A stretch of DNA of 53,752 nt from Chara braunii (taxonomy: Eukaryota > Streptophyta > Charophyceae > Charales > Characeae): contig BFEA01000601.1 in assembly GCA_003427395.1 (NCBI GenBank), positions 480,582-534,333 on the forward strand. Direction: 5' to 3'. Each line of letters opens with the position of its first letter. Position 1 is the stretch's first letter. Shown here piece after piece: positions 30,761 through 41,172 of the stretch. Below the pieces are notes generated by a model. That model was not told where the DNA came from, made no database searches, and was given only the letters and a program-made list of their open reading frames with translations. Position numbers and translations under genes: made by a program.

Positions 30761-31295
30761 TCCTCCACGTGCCTAACTAGCACGTACAATTGCAAATTAT
30801 ATGTGAGGCATACGCCACATCCCAGTCGCATAGCACACCCATATACGTCACAAAACAGAATGGACACAGTCTCGACCTGCTCTAGGAATGCGATTATACA
30901 GGGCGAGGAGTCACACAGCACGATGCATAAAAATCCATCCCTTTTGCCTGTTTTTTTTTTCCTTTTCTTACGCGAGCTGCCCACCAAACGTCAAATTCCT
31001 TTTTTCTGTTTCCAGTGAAACGGTTTTCTCCTTTTGCAGTAACAGATGCAGATCCCAGGGCTCGATCCCTAGACCTCACCCTACCCCTGTACAGTATCTG
31101 CGTAGTTGTTACATGCTGCGCCTGCACACAAGGGCCATTTTCCAGGCCCTGCGTCGTTCAGGCTGGAAGCCTGAATTTCAGGCTCAAGGCCTGTAAATAA
31201 GGGCCTGCAGACCCCATGACGGTTCAGCCCAAAAGCCTGACATCCGGGGCCCACAGGCGCTGCATCGTTTCAGCCAAAAAAGGCCTGAGCCTTTT
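30761..31295. repeat. Unannotated region ending in a dispersed repeat
   Basis: 31020-31075 is the inverted counterpart of 21250-21310 (TGCAGTAACAGATGCAGATCCC, B-box-like CTCGATCCC). Short GGCCTG / CAGGCTGGAAGCCTG palindromic repeats follow at 31140-31290. No gene is seen. Confidence 0.4.
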
Positions 31296-31830
31296 NNNNN
31301 NNNNNNNNNNNNNNNNNNNNNNNNNNNNNNNNNNNNNNNNNNNNNNNNNNNNNNNNNNNNNNNNNNNNNNNNNNNNNNNNNNNNNNNNNNNNNNNNNNNN
31401 NNNNNNNNNNNNNNNNNNNNNNNNNNNNNNNNNNNNNNNNNNNNNNNNNNNNNNNNNNNNNNNNNNNNNNNNNNNNNNNNNNNNNNNNNNNNNNNNNNNN
31501 NNNNNNNNNNNNNNNNNNNNNNNNNNNNNNNNNNNNNNNNNNNNNNNNNNNNNNNNNNNNNNNNNNNNNNNNNNNNNNNNNNNNNNNNNNNNNNNNNNNN
31601 NNNNNNNNNNNNNNNNNNNNNNNNNNNNNNNNNNNNNNNNNNNNNNNNNNNNNNNNNNNNNNNNNNNNNNNNNNNNNNNNNNNNNNNNNNNNNNNNNNNN
31701 NNNNNNNNNNNNNNNNNNNNNNNNNNNNNNNNNNNNNNNNNNNNNNNNNNNNNNNNNNNNNNNNNNNNNNNNNNNNNNNNNNNNNNNNNNNNNNNNNNNN
31801 NNNNNNNNNNNNNNNNNNNNNNNNNNNNNN
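31296..31830. other. Assembly gap, 535 Ns
   Basis: A run of Ns. ORFs drawn through it have no meaning. Confidence 0.99.
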
Positions 31831-32180
31831 GGCTAGAGTAGTGGAGAGAGGAGGTTGGCACAAAGACGAGAGGAGACTGCCCAGGCACTCGACGTGCACT
31901 TCTACAGGAGGCAGTAGTCTTCAGGATTCGTCTGCAGTAGTAGAGTAGCGTTAGCAGTAGTCTTCACCGCTGGGCGCTAGTAGCAGTAGGCTAGAGTAGT
32001 GGAGAGAGGAGGCTGGCGGAGGCCAGGGATGCTTACCTGTGGCGCCATAGCTCCAGCTTCGTCTTCGAGGTACCTGTAGCAGAGCGCCACTCATCGAGTG
32101 ACTTACCTGAGGCGCCATAGCTCCAGCTCGCCAGCGAGGTACCTGCAGCACAGCGCCACCATCAGAGGTTAGTACCTGGC
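31831..32180. repeat. Repeat family H: 158-bp and 70-bp tandem repeats
   Basis: GGCTAGAGTAGTGGAGAGAGGAGG occurs at 31831 and 31989. CTTACCTG.GGCGCCATAGCTCCAGC, followed by CGAGGTACCTG.AGCA.AGCGCCAC, occurs at 32032 and 32102 (period 70). On the minus strand each reads GGAGCTATGGCGCC then CAGGTAAG. It is a piece of an LTR-like repeat entering from the gap. Confidence 0.7.
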
Positions 32181-32748
32181 ATCCAGAAGAGAGAGAGAGA
32201 GTTCTTCTTCCTCCTCCTCTCAGTCCACCATCTCTCTCCTACCCTCACTATCTGACTTCACTGCTTCAGCAGCCTACGAGAGTGAGAGTGGCTTACTTGC
32301 AGAGGTACAGGCAGGGGTTGTCACGGACATTGGCCCAGGATCTGGTTTGACATTTTTGGGCAAACATTGGTTGGACTTCGGCAAGGGATTACTTTTAACT
32401 TCGCTATTGCGATCTTAGTCTTCTCCCTTGCCTCCATCTTCGTCCTTCCTTCCCCCCCTCCATCTCTCATCCGTGGTATCTCCCCATGTGCGTGTATGCA
32501 GGAGGGACCTTCATCTATGTATACAGTCCGTTCCCTCCCTGTCCCATGTGTGATGTATGATGGGATGTTGTAACAGTCCAGGTCAGGTCAGGACTTATCT
32601 CCAAGTCTTCCGCTGTGCTATTAAATGCCATTGTTCATGTATCAGGATGTACACTGTCTGTTGATATTACGTTAGCAGTCCATTGTCCATTCAGTCCTTT
32701 TCATCACAATGCGGATCCTTGGCTGAACTCTCAGTGCCCGACTGGGTA
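32181..32748. other. No gene seen; possible internal end of a retroelement or start of LTR G
   Basis: Mostly pyrimidine-rich at 32200-32270 and 32400-32470. TGTAACAGTCC at 32569 and TGTAACAGTAG at 32749 are alternative candidates for the start of the following LTR. The short ORFs show no motif. Confidence 0.35.
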
Positions 32749-33508
32749 TGTAACAGTAGTCCTCGAGAGTTGAACCTGTGACCTGTGTATTCGTAGACAG
32801 TTGGTAGGTCTGTCAGAGGTTCATAGGTAGCATGGTTTCGATCTGTAGATCTATAGAGTAGAAGTCTTCGCGAGTTCCAGAAGTCTAGCTGTAGTCCTTC
32901 TAGAAGGTCGGCAAGTGGGCAAGTGGTCAAGTGGCGAGTCAAGTGGTGGACTAAACTGCAGTGAGATTGCAGTACGACTACGGTAGGTTAGCAGCGAGGC
33001 CACAGTCAGTCAGCGGTAAGGTCCAGTCGGTCCCAGTCCGGTCCAGCAAGTACCATGGGGGACTGTGAGCACCATGGGCCGATGGCTGGGCAGACCAACG
33101 AGTTTCCGAAGTATAAATCAAGAGGCAGCGCCCAGCCTTTCATTCCTTCCTGTGGGAGCCATGCGGAAGCGCTGCCACAGCGACTTGTGCAAGGAGGTCT
33201 GCAGTATGCCCGAAGGAGGAAGTGGGCGAGAGAGAAGGGCGTAGCATAGTGATAGGGTAGAGGCAGCCATAGCTGCCATAGCTGTAGTTTAGTGGGAAGT
33301 GTGTCTGTGTATGTGTGAGTGTTCAGATGCCATAGCTGTAGCATAGTGCAAGGGTGATCCGGTGTGTGTGAACAGTGAGTTGTTTGGGCGCTGAGTCGCC
33401 ATAGCCAGTGGAAGCCATATCTCTGAGTTTGTGTGGGCGCATGACGCCAGTTTGCTGCGCTACTGTTCACATGCATGAAAAGTGTGAATGAGAACGAGTC
33501 TGATTGCA
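32749..33508 (+). mobile_element. LTR family G, plus-strand copy
   Basis: It is homologous in inverse orientation to 20385-21240: ACCTGTGTATTCGTAGACAGTTG (about 32780), GTATAAATCAAGAGGCAGCGCCCAGCC (TATA 33112-33118), GCGGAAGCGCTGCCACAGCGACTTGTGC, two GCCATAGCTG motifs (about 33270) and the end GAGTCTGATTGCA. The left border is uncertain (32569 or 32749). No target duplication or PBS was recognised, so solo LTR or LTR of a lost element. Confidence 0.6.
33112..33118 (+). promoter_or_regulatory. Putative TATA box in LTR G (plus copy)
   Basis: TATAAAT, with AGAGGCAGCGCCCAGCC downstream, conserved in the other copy of LTR G. Confidence 0.5.
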
Positions 33509-33701
33509 CCAGAAAGAAACAGGTCTAAAAAATATACATCATTCCGGGGACCTTCAGAGGTTCCCGCAAAATACGTAACCCCGCGGCTGTCCAAGCCGCT
33601 GACATTTACGGGCTCATTTGCGTGAAAACGCAAAATACGTAGCCCGTGTGACCCAAAAAATCACCTATAATTTACGATTTTATGAAAATGCGTGCTAGTG
33701 C
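33509..33701. other. No gene seen
   Basis: Contains the partial direct repeat GCAAAATACGTAACCC / GCAAAATACGTAGCCC (about 33568 and 33630) and CGCGGCTGTCCAAGCCGC, a short stem. Confidence 0.4.
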
Positions 33702-34037
33702 GAGTATGCCCTGAGTTGGTAGAGCACAAAAGCTGCATTCAGAAGGTCGTGGGTCCAATCTCACACGTCTTCCATTTGAACCCCCACGTTCTCCTACGGC
33801 GCACTACGGGCTCACAAGCTGAGATAGTCAGCATGCCTCCCTGGTTGGTTGGAGGGCATGTTCCAGCTAGTGTGAGTATGCCCTGAGTTGGTAGAGCACA
33901 AAAGCTGCATTCAGGAGGTCGTGGGTCCAATCTCACACGTCTTCCATTTGAACCCCCACGTTCTCCTACTACGGGCTCACAAGCTGAGATAGTCAGCTTG
34001 CCTCCCTGGTTGGTTGGAGGGCATGCTCAAGGTGTTG
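33702..34037 (+). mobile_element. Tandem pair of tRNA-related SINE-like units (172-bp period)
   Basis: GAGTATGCCCTGAGTTGGTA opens copies at 33702 and 33874. CTGAGTTGGTAGAGCAC matches the D-arm and box A of tRNA genes (CTCAGTTGGTAGAGC). About 30 bases later, GGTCGTGGGTCCAATCTCAC matches the variable/T-arm and box B (GGTCGTGGGTTCGAATCCCAC type); the spacing is that of a tRNA. A shared tail follows (TTGAACCCCCACGTTCTCCTAC, GGTTGGTTGGAGGGCATG). The likely origin is a Lys- or similar tRNA; the T-loop and acceptor pairing are damaged, so it is not a working tRNA. RNA polymerase III transcription is possible but not shown. Confidence 0.6.
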
Positions 34038-34780
34038 TCCCTTCCATCTGTTGCTAGGGGTTAGGTTCAACCACGAGGGGATGGGCTCAACCCTGGGGGT
34101 CAATCCATAACCCTTAGCGTACTGCACTTCGGTGAATTGATGTGGATTGCTTGTCGGGTTTGTAGGTAGACTGGTTCACAAATATGGAGGCCACCTCACC
34201 ACATGTGGATAGACAATCTGAGGTAGTAGCAAAAAGTCGAAACAGTACTGAGAGAAGAAAAAGAGTGTAGAAAATACAGGGGTCCCCCATATATGAGGAG
34301 GAGAAAGCTTTAAAAAAAAGGAATACAAGTACAAGAGATATTGGGAATTTCAGTGGGAGAGCATGCACTCACATAAATTCTCAACGATGCTACCATTTCA
34401 AAACGACGACCCAACTTTCCCAAGTTTAGAGTAGCACAGTGTTCTAACCAATTCAGAAACGGAACAAATTCAAGTCCAATGCACAGAAAGTAGCAATGCA
34501 CAACGTAGTCATGCTACGCACTGTCCTTGAGATTCAATCTGGATTCAAATGCCATTTGATTTCCCGGCTGAATGCAAAATAGAGGGAGTATCAATAGTCA
34601 CAGTACTCATGCTGGAGAACAGTGTGCGATTCGGCACAACTGTTCACTGCTTGACAAAACTTCAAGAAACCCGACAAGCAATCCACATCTTCATGGATTT
34701 GGCATACTTCATGGATTTGGCATCAATTATGTCACAATCACAGTAACCGATCAACAGTTTGGTTAATTTTTAATTCAAAA
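34038..34780. other. No gene seen
   Basis: AT-richer sequence without recognised coding or repeat structure apart from a short duplication (TTCATGGATTTGGCAT at 34690 and 34708). Minor ORFs only. Confidence 0.35.
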
Positions 34781-34960
34781 TCATTCAATCAACCAATCAT
34801 TCAATCAACCAATTATTCAATCAACCAATCATTCAATCAACCAATTATTCAATCAACCAATCATTCAATCAACCAATCAAACCATCAAGACAAGATGGAA
34901 CTCAACATTCAATCAACCATCAAACCATCAAGACAAGATGGAACTCGACATTCAATTGGC
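34781..34960 (+). repeat. Minisatellite, ATTCAATCAACCAATC-type, and 40-bp duplication
   Basis: About six units of 16-17 bases (CAATCATTCAATCAACC and CAATTATTCAATCAACC alternating) from 34781 to 34880, then AACCATCAAGACAAGATGGAACTC twice (about 34879 and 34923). Confidence 0.9.
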
Positions 34961-35153
34961 AGGACAGCAGATGATGAACATTCAACTCTTGCTCGTCCCT
35001 TTCGAATCCAGCTCCTACAACCAAGGATACATCTGGTGAGACGGGGGAGACCGGAAAGTCTCACACATCGAGTGCAAGCATGACATCTAGAGATCATCCG
35101 CAGGGAGGAGGGAACGAAAACAATCCCCACTGCTGTATGTGAGATCAGGTGAC

Positions 35154-35295
35154 TGTGGAGGGGGATCATACGTACAAGGGACCACGCCAGAAAGACGGAA
35201 GCAAATTGAGGAGAGATGGAGAAGTGTGGAGGGGGATCATAAGTACAAGGGACCAGGCCAGAAAGACAGAAGCAAATTGAGGAGAGATGGAGATG
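35154..35295 (-). repeat. Tandem duplication, 71-bp unit
   Basis: TGTGGAGGGGGATCATA starts at 35154 and 35225; both end in TTGAGGAGAGATGGAGA. It adjoins the 3' side of the minus-strand LTR C copy. 34961-35153 in front shows nothing recognisable. Confidence 0.9.
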
Positions 35296-35589
35296 CCTCC
35301 TATGTTATGACCCTGGCCAATTTCGAGATAAACATCCACTGGAAAGTACAATGCCATCCAATTGCAGAAAGAAATGAATGAACTTGAGAGGGGAGAGAGG
35401 AGTAGAAGAAGAAGAAGTACGAAAGAAGAAGAAGAAGATGTACACCAGCAACGACAATGGCAAGGGTCTTCTTCTTCGCCCAACAATCTCCTCCTCCTTA
35501 TCTCCCCCCTTCTCTTATTCATACAAGAAATAATAATACAATGTTGAATGACTGGTCCAGAATCATGTCCCAGTCCCTTTTCTACTGCA

Positions 35590-36564
35590 GGTATCACTCA
35601 AGGTCCACCATAGCCATGGCCTCCTCCCCCACTCTTCACACACATAGGCCGAGGCTATGGCGGACTACTAGGCCTTGCTCCGATGTCCAAAGGACAACGC
35701 AGAGCAACTATGGCTGCTCCAGCTCAGGCCGCCATGCCCAGCCCTGCCTTGAAGCTTCTTGGTGTACCTTCCCCCGGCTGGGGACTCCCTGCAGCAGCGC
35801 CCACCAAGGTGATGAAGATGGCTGCCACCATAGCCAGGTAAGTACCCCTGGCGCTCCTCCCCCTTCCTCCTTCCTCCCTCCTTCCTTTTTCTTCCTCCCC
35901 AGCAGCGCAGCTCCAACCCAGCGCTGCTCCCTCCAGCGCTCCACCAGTGTGTCGCCAACCTTGCACACCGAAAAAGAGGCCGGGTCTTCCGCCCGGCCAG
36001 AAGATATAGCGGCCTGCTTTGCCTCTTGGGCGGTGACTTCCAGCCCGCTGGCCTTCCCAAGCAACCGGTGCCTCTTCCTTCTTTTGGAGGGAACATCATT
36101 GCAGACTCGGATATTGCCCCTACAGGCCCTAGACTCAGACTGGTACCCGCTAGACCTAGCCTACACTACCGGCCTCTAAAAATGCCACTTTTGTCTTCTT
36201 CTGCTCGGACTCCGGTACCTGCATATTTACCCCCCTGCCGGGTGCGGTACCGGCCTACCCTCTACTTGAGTGCTTTTTCCCTGCTGCAACCCTTCGAAGA
36301 CATGGCCACAGGTAAGTACCGGCCCTGAGCGCCCAACGAACGAACAAGTGCCCTGGCGGGCCACACACACACACACTCATACCAACCAGCACTCAGACAG
36401 GCACGGTCACACACGCAAGCCAACCAGCACTCAGACAGACATGCAGTCCAGCAAGCACACACACACAGACTTGGCAGGCGGGGAACTCAGTAGGGCATTC
36501 AGTCTATGAGCAAAACTCAGAAATCAGCTGTGTGATTGAGTCCGTGTTTGGACGGGTTATGACA
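35590..36564 (-). mobile_element. LTR family C, minus-strand copy
   Basis: On the minus strand it begins TGTCATAACCCGTCC (36564), matching TGTAATGACCCACC of the E0 LTR, and stays alignable through the GT-rich repeats, GGCCGGTACTTACCTGTGGCC (sense), GATATAG, CACTTACCTGGCTATGGTGG and the CATAGTTGCTCTGCGTTG part. No polypurine tract precedes it, so it is a solo or 5' LTR. The left end is not fixed; homology is clear to about 35590 and may reach about 35300. The 240-codon plus ORF at 35457-36179 is within it and is not a gene. Confidence 0.65.
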
Positions 36565-36713
36565 ACTACCAAAAAAACTAAAAACGAATACCTCAGTCCT
36601 TCAACTTGAAGAAACTCTTTCTCCGCCTACTCGCAGTCTAACGTCAAAGTCCAAATGTCTCTCTTTCACAGTGGAAAAGGCAAAAAAAAAAAAAAAAAGG
36701 AAAAAAAATTCAA

Positions 36714-36765
<52 letters not shown>

Positions 36766-37260
36766 GCATACTCGTGAATACTTCAACAAGTATGGGCAGA
36801 ACCAAAGATCAAACAATATAGGATGAGCATGTATGCAGCGGAAGTCTGAGAAATGGACTGACTCACATAGACTGACTCATACAGATATCACTCAACACAC
36901 AAACAATCATGAGATGGTGGGGTCTGAGCCAATCATAGACGATGCTCAGGCCCCGTACAACCATACACAGATGAAGGTGGGAGGAGAGACGAAGGAGGCG
37001 GGAGATGTAGGCAGCGTCAGATGTCCCCGAGATAGAATCCAGTAGGTCACCGATATGGTAGTCCAAAATGTCATCAAACAAGAAATGTCGTGGACAATAA
37101 CTCACCAATGTCGGAGGTAGAGAGTCCTAATGTAACCAGTGTCCAATCTGTGATGCCGCCGAGTATCAATCCCAGCTATCTCCAAGTCTCGAATCCCGTA
37201 AGTATCACAGCCTCTTACCACGGAAGTCCAAACACTGATCTCAGTACAACTTATAACAAA
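36565..37260. other. Microsatellites and unassigned sequence
   Basis: A-run at 36678-36697, (TC)n at 36718-36761, then sequence without recognised genes; may include the end of the E3 LTR, whose left border I could not place. Confidence 0.4.
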
Positions 37261-37891
37261 GTCTCCAGTCTGAAGAAGAAGAAGAAGAAGAAGAAGAAGA
37301 AGAAGAAGATAGAAGTCTGAAGAAGAAGAAGGAGAAGAAGAAGAAGATAGAAGTCTGAAGAAGAAGAAGAGGAATAGGAGAAGAAGATGGAGAGGGGCAG
37401 AGGAGGAAGGTGGAGATGGTGAGGCAGGGAGGAGGTGTATACCTCACTCCCTAACTCGTGCCCGGCTCTTACCTGCAGGTGCAAGGTGGCGCCTTGGAGC
37501 TGTCCAAGACCCGCGACTTCAGCCTGGAGCTATGGCGCTGCACAGGTAAGTCGGTAAGTGCCTCTCCCTACCACCTCTACACGCCAGTCAGCACGAAATA
37601 GCGCTGCTGCGCTCGGAGCTGCGCTAATCCCAAATTAGCACAGCGCTGCTCCTAGCTGCCGCTGTCTCAACCTTGGAGAATGGCCGCTGGACCGGCCTAC
37701 GTACCGTCCGGCGGCTGGTAGGCCTTGATGCTGGCCTCTTGCGCCGTGGGCTGAATCATCGAAATGTCCGTTCAGCCCAGACCGGCGGGCGGCAGCCTCA
37801 GGAGCGCCGCCAAAACGGTCATGTTGTTTGGGCCAACCTGGGTCTGCTGGCGCTGGGGCTCAACCGGTGGCCCAACCGGTGGCCTAATAGG
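37261..37891 (-). mobile_element. Continuation of the E3 3' LTR beyond the E2 insertion
   Basis: E2 is inserted after position 37891 and, on the other side, before 45664 with TSD TAGG, so this sequence is the rest of the 3' LTR that begins at 45775 on the minus strand. It contains a (GAA)n tract (37272-37313 and imperfect to 37385), CTTACCTGCAGG (about 37468), and GGAGCTATGGCGCTGCACAG followed by GTAAGT (37543-37551, antisense to the LTR). The left limit is arbitrary. Confidence 0.5.
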
Positions 37892-38865
37892 TGCAAGGAA
37901 AATAAGCAACAGCGAGATGACAATTCCAGATCACACCATCACATTGAAAGCCAGATAGTCACACCGTGTCCAGAGAGCAGCATTGCACCAATAATACACC
38001 AATGGAGGTTCGTAGCACTGAAAACCAATGTTCATGGAGAGCATACTCTCTCCTCTCAACACAAGAGTCCAGTTCCTTCACACTCACACTTGGCGCTCAG
38101 CGCCCAGCTTACTCCTACACAGCTACTACAGCCTACAAAATGACAATGCAATTGTTGACATCAGCGGCAGCCCGAAGTACTTGAAGATGTTGCCCATGCA
38201 GACCATCGCCAATACAAGGCAAGTGCCGTCACATCATCATCATCATCACCCTTCACCTATCCCCAGACTACACCCACGTCTGTCCTCTGTTTCACCCGAA
38301 GACCACCCCTGCGCCTCACTGTGTATCCAAGCCGAGCCCGCTATGGAGGCTGGCTATGGCGCTGCCCTCAGCAGCGCCCTGCTCCCACACACAACCGCAC
38401 GTGCGCAGCCTCTTGCTCCAATGCCGGCAGTCAGCCCGCGAGCAATCGCTCCAGCAGCGCTGCCGCCAGCCAGCAAGTGACCGAATGAGGCTGCGTGGAG
38501 TGAGCTCTTTCCTTTATGGAAAGAGCTGGCCCACTCGCGCAGCCTGGCTGCACTGAACTGGGCCCAAAAGCTTCCGGAAGGACCCAGGAGGCTGCATGTG
38601 TACAGCTACTCGGCTGCTGGGCCTCGTTCGGTTGGGCGCCCAACTGTCTCTGTATGATGCTGCGGATCATGCCCAGGGCCTGCATTCTTCGGAAAGGCCC
38701 GGAGGGCCGTGGAAATGTCTTTGTTGCTCGGCCTGTGTTTCTCTCAACCAACTAGCGCGCCGCAACTGCCTGGATCCCAAATATGAAATTGACAGTCGAG
38801 GGCCACTTGCAAAAAGCCAGGCCCGCCTTCACTTAGGGCGGGCACCCAAGCCCGCCTTCACTTAG
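37892..38865 (-). mobile_element. 3' LTR of E2 (family B), 5'-truncated
   Basis: It ends (minus strand) TTATTTTCCTTGCA at 37892 like the other B copies. Its start, TGCGAGGATC..., is missing: the sequence passes from integrase to the CTAAGTGAAGGCGGGC repeats at 38865. It carries the conserved palindrome near 38502-38528 and a CAT-type microsatellite near 38232. Confidence 0.85.
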
Positions 38866-39660
38866 GTTTCAGCATAACGTTTTGCATCTTCCAACATAGA
38901 AGGCCACCAAAATCTCTGCACTAAGTTCGCTGATATCTTTCTATAGCCAAAATGAGCAGTTGCATCATGACATTCTCCTAAAAATAAACTACGTAAAGAC
39001 TCACTATTAGCTACACATAATCTTTTATTCCCTACCTTCTCAAGGAACAGTAAGCCATCTACCATCGTAAATTCATCCAAAGTCTTTTTGTCCTTTGCTT
39101 GGAATCTACGAATGATTTCTGACATGACTGGGTCTCCCTGATAGGCTTCCACCAGCGATCGAGTGTGTTCGTCAGATATGCCAAACTCAATGACTAGCGC
39201 GCCCAGATAATCTGCCCTTCGTGATAGTGCATCAGCCACTTTGTTATGCGTACCCTTGATAGGATCAAGTTGATAGTCATACATGTCTATCACCGGAATC
39301 CATCTCTTGAGTGCATCTGACAACACAGGTTGTGTCTTAATCCAGCGCAAAATCTCATGGTCAGACCTCACAGAGAAGAATCTTCCTAGGAGGTAGCGTC
39401 TCCAATGGACTAGCTCTCTATATAGTGCATAGAGCTCTAGCATGTCTCATGGTCAGACCTCACAGAGAAGAATCTTCCTAGGAGGTAGTGTCTCCAATGG
39501 ACTAGCGCTCTATATAGTGCGTAGAGCTCTAGCATTTTCTTGCTCATATACTCGATTGGTCTCAACTTGGGCCCTTCCTGTTGCGCAAGGACCGCGCCTA
39601 TGCCGTATTGGCTAGCGTCTATGGTCACAATAAATGGCTTATCAGGATCCGGAAGTTTGA
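38866..39660 (-). pseudogene. E2 RNase H and truncated integrase zinc finger
   Basis: 39437-39628 has MTIDASQYGIGAVLAQQEG (RNase H catalytic Asp) and LRPIEYMSKKM. A 92-bp tandem duplication (39353-39444, 39445-39536) repeats LELYALYR.LVHWR.YLLGRFFSVRSDHE and shifts the frame. 38862-39443 continues with DYQLDPIKG, NKVADALSRRADYLG and the first half of an integrase zinc finger (ECHDATAHFGYRKIS, EDAKRYAET), and then breaks off into the LTR just before the CxxC. The DDE catalytic core is missing, so this copy could not integrate by itself. Confidence 0.85.
39353..39536 (-). repeat. Tandem duplication, 92-bp unit, in E2 RNase H
   Basis: TCTCATGGTCAGACCTCAC starts at 39353 and 39445; the copies differ at a few positions. 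The period is not a multiple of three. Confidence 0.95.
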
Positions 39661-39667
39661 GAACTTC

Positions 39668-40678
39668 CTAGTGTGTAAGAGCATACTTCAATTTCTTGAA
39701 GCTTGCTTCACACTCTTCTGTCCACTCCCAAGGGGTGTCAAGTCGAGTTAGATCCGTTAATGGGGAAGCTATAGTACTGTAGTTCTTCACAAACGGACGA
39801 TAATAGCCCGTCATCCCCAAAAACGATCTGACCTCGGTAACAGCCTGAGGTCTAGGCCAGTCACGTATGCTGGCCACCTTCGCATCTTCCGGCCTCAATC
39901 CATCTGCTGATATTTCATGACCCAAGTACAAGATCTTGGTGCGACCAAACTCGCATTTATCCAAGTTTACCTTGTAGTGGTGTTGTCTTAGGAGACCTAG
40001 CACTGTTTTCAAGTGCTCAGCGTGCTCCTCTACAGTCCTACTAAAGATAACAATATCGTCGAGGTACACGACGATAAACTTGTCCAAGTACTCATGAAAT
40101 ATCCGGTTCATCGCGTGCTGAAATGTACCAGGCGCATTGCATAGGCCAAAAGGCATCACCACAAACTCGTACAGACCGTACCTGGTCTGGAATGCGGTTT
40201 TGTCCTGGTCCTCAGCTCCAACGGCAATTTGATGATATCCGGACTTCAGATCTATCTTTGTGAAGTACCGGCATCCCTGCACGCTATCCAAGAAGTCGTC
40301 GATGCTGGGTAGGGGCTCCGCGTTCTTAACGGTGATGGCATTGAGGCCCCTATAGTCAATGCACATCCTTAATGGACCTCCCTTCTTTGGGACAAAAAAG
40401 ACTGGCGCACCGTAAGGGGAGGTACTAGGCCGTATCCATCCCTTCTCTATGAGCTCCTTGAGCTGGCGGCGAAGCTCATCTAACTCCGCGGGAGACATCC
40501 TATAGATTCGTCCTCTAGGCACCTTGCTACCTGGGACAATCTCTATCGCATGTACAACCTCCCTTTTCACCACGCCTGTGGGCTCCCCAAAAAGGTTTGA
40601 ATATTGTGCGACGACTCTTTCTATCTCTAGGGGTGTTTTAACGGCCTCCCCTTTCTCAGAGACAGAGACTAGATACAT
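39668..40678 (-). pseudogene. E2 reverse transcriptase
   Basis: A well-preserved gypsy RT of 336 codons: RGRIYRMSPAELDELRRQL, GWIRPSTSPYGAPVFFVPKK, CIDYRGLNAITVKNAEPLP, YFTKIDLKSGYHQI (141-150), [28 protein letters not shown] (YLDD at 205-208), ILYLGHEISADGLRP and EVRSFLGMTGYYRPFVKNYS. It ends KKLKYALTH with TAG where homologues continue with Tyr into RNase H, so it is a single nonsense mutation. The N-terminal ATG abuts a one-base frameshift from the protease (near 40675) and is not a real start. Confidence 0.9.
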
Positions 40679-41172
40679 GCCTCTCGATTCTGCTTATAGT
40701 AGTTATAGAAGGATGAAGCGGACATACACCCGTAGTTTTCTATTAGACTGCTAGCTTTATACTTCTGCAATCTAACAGTTCTACCATTGGGCAATTTGTG
40801 GATCAACACCTTTCTATCCCAGTCAAACTGAGGTTGCAAGACTTCGAGGTAGTACATGCCTAGTAGCATATCGAATGGCAGTTCGTCGCTCACCAGGAAG
40901 GAGATCTTGTGGATCACTTCCCCTCCACCATAGGAGAAGGTGCAGGCTACGTCCTTGACATAGTCTTTGACAACCATTTGGTGCTTTTTGACTAGCGTAG
41001 AAGCTACAGTTCTGCTAAGCCGCTGCACTTGGTCCCCTAAGCGCAGTCTATCCACACAAGCACGACTGATGAAATTTCGTGTAGAGCCTATGTCTACGAA
41101 GGCGCCAACCTTGCGGCCACCTACATCTACTTCTACCACGAAATGTTCACCATTTGGACCTCTACTGATCAT
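40669..41172 (-). pseudogene. E2 retropepsin-like protease
   Basis: GGRKVGAFVDIGSTRNFIS contains the active site, with DIG in place of D[ST]G; ELPFDMLLGMYYLE is the conserved C-terminal ILG-type segment. It is a gypsy aspartic protease, which would process gag-pol. The frame ends NREACI and passes to RT by a one-base shift. The substitution in the catalytic triad suggests that it is inactive. Confidence 0.75.

Noticed and set aside
31184-31899. Open frames of more than 200 codons
   Set aside because: They run through 535 Ns and carry no information.
20385-33508. The two inverted LTR G copies as ends of one large element
   Set aside because: They are in opposite orientation, with several unrelated repeats and a host gene fragment between them; no matching target duplication.
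33702-33775. A functional tRNA gene
   Set aside because: Box A and box B are tRNA-like, but the T-loop is degenerate and no proper acceptor stem closes it; the tail is shared by both copies, as in a SINE.
34781-34880. Regularly spaced short repeats resembling a CRISPR array
   Set aside because: The repeats are contiguous minisatellite units without unique spacers, in eukaryotic DNA with no cas genes.
35457-36179. 240-codon open frame on the plus strand
   Set aside because: It lies antisense in a copy of LTR C; the homologous part at 781-1900 does not keep the frame, and no domain is recognisable.
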